Assembly: GCF_000775575.1 (NCBI RefSeq)
Contig: NZ_JRGN01000248.1
Coordinates: 1 to 32,190, forward strand
Source: Planococcus sp. CAU13
GTDB lineage: Bacteria > Bacillota > Bacilli > Bacillales_A > Planococcaceae
Length of the DNA stretch: 32,190 nucleotides
Direction of reading: 5' to 3'
Shown in pieces: positions 32,163 to 32,190 of the stretch. A model generated the notes under the pieces. It made no database searches. It had not been told where the DNA came from and saw nothing but the letters and a program-made list of their open reading frames with translations. The position numbers were made by a program, and so were the translations under genes. Every line of letters starts with the position of its first letter. Within the stretch, counting starts at the first letter, position 1.

Positions 32163-32190
32163 TTGTGCCTGGATTTTATCGTCGATTTTT

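Overview
The window looks like chromosomal DNA of a low-to-mid GC Gram-positive of the order Bacillales, most likely family Planococcaceae. This rests on strong AGGAGG-type ribosome binding sites, an S-box (SAM-I) riboswitch ahead of a methionine gene, a perfect CcpA-type cre site ahead of cstA, and proteins that resemble Bacillus families (Vpr, MetC, YxjG/YxjH, CstA, AI-2E exporters, PadR plus DUF2812). The genus is inference. I see no phage genes, insertion sequence, CRISPR array, rRNA or tRNA. It reads as ordinary housekeeping and accessory chromosome.

Layout. 1-5.6 kb: a NERD-domain protein, a small DUF3953-like membrane protein, a proline iminopeptidase, a small unknown protein coupled to an amidase, and an AI-2E family exporter. 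5.7-8.3 kb: an acetamidase/formamidase with a zinc-ribbon insert, an Arr-type rifampin ADP-ribosyltransferase and a YrvL-like membrane protein. 8.3-10.7 kb (minus strand): DinB-like protein, APH(6)/hydroxyurea-type kinase and aspartate dehydrogenase. 10.8-11.7 kb: a PadR regulator and its DUF2812 partner behind a very clear promoter with two identical palindromes. 11.9-14.5 kb: cstA and a divergent secreted SGNH hydrolase. 14.6-18.8 kb (minus strand): a two-gene ABC exporter, a YwqK-like protein, a medium-chain reductase, and a membrane protein with its XRE regulator. 18.9-23 kb: a P-loop kinase with a degenerate HD-like tail, a DUF202 remnant with an out-of-frame membrane segment, an alpha/beta hydrolase, a small TTG-started membrane protein and a second medium-chain reductase. 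23.5-29.4 kb: a surface or secreted block with a Vpr-like protease, a LysM-NlpC/P60 hydrolase, an unknown secreted protein and a DUF4097 protein. 29.5-32.1 kb: SAM riboswitch, metC and a MetE-C-like methionine synthase.

How genes work together. The clearest units are: the SAM riboswitch controlling metC and the MetE-like gene (methionine supply); the PadR/DUF2812 pair with its own operators; the overlapping ABC ATPase and permease; the XRE regulator overlapping its membrane partner; and the small protein coupled to the amidase. Two antibiotic-modifying families (Arr and APH) lie within about 3 kb of each other but in different transcription units.

No dramatic new system is evident. The observations I rate highest are the scrambled DUF202 gene, the twin-palindrome PadR promoter, the kinase with a decayed HD-like motif, several very small membrane-protein ORFs missed by length cut-offs, a dispersed hairpin repeat, and a possibly structured leader before the Vpr-like protease.
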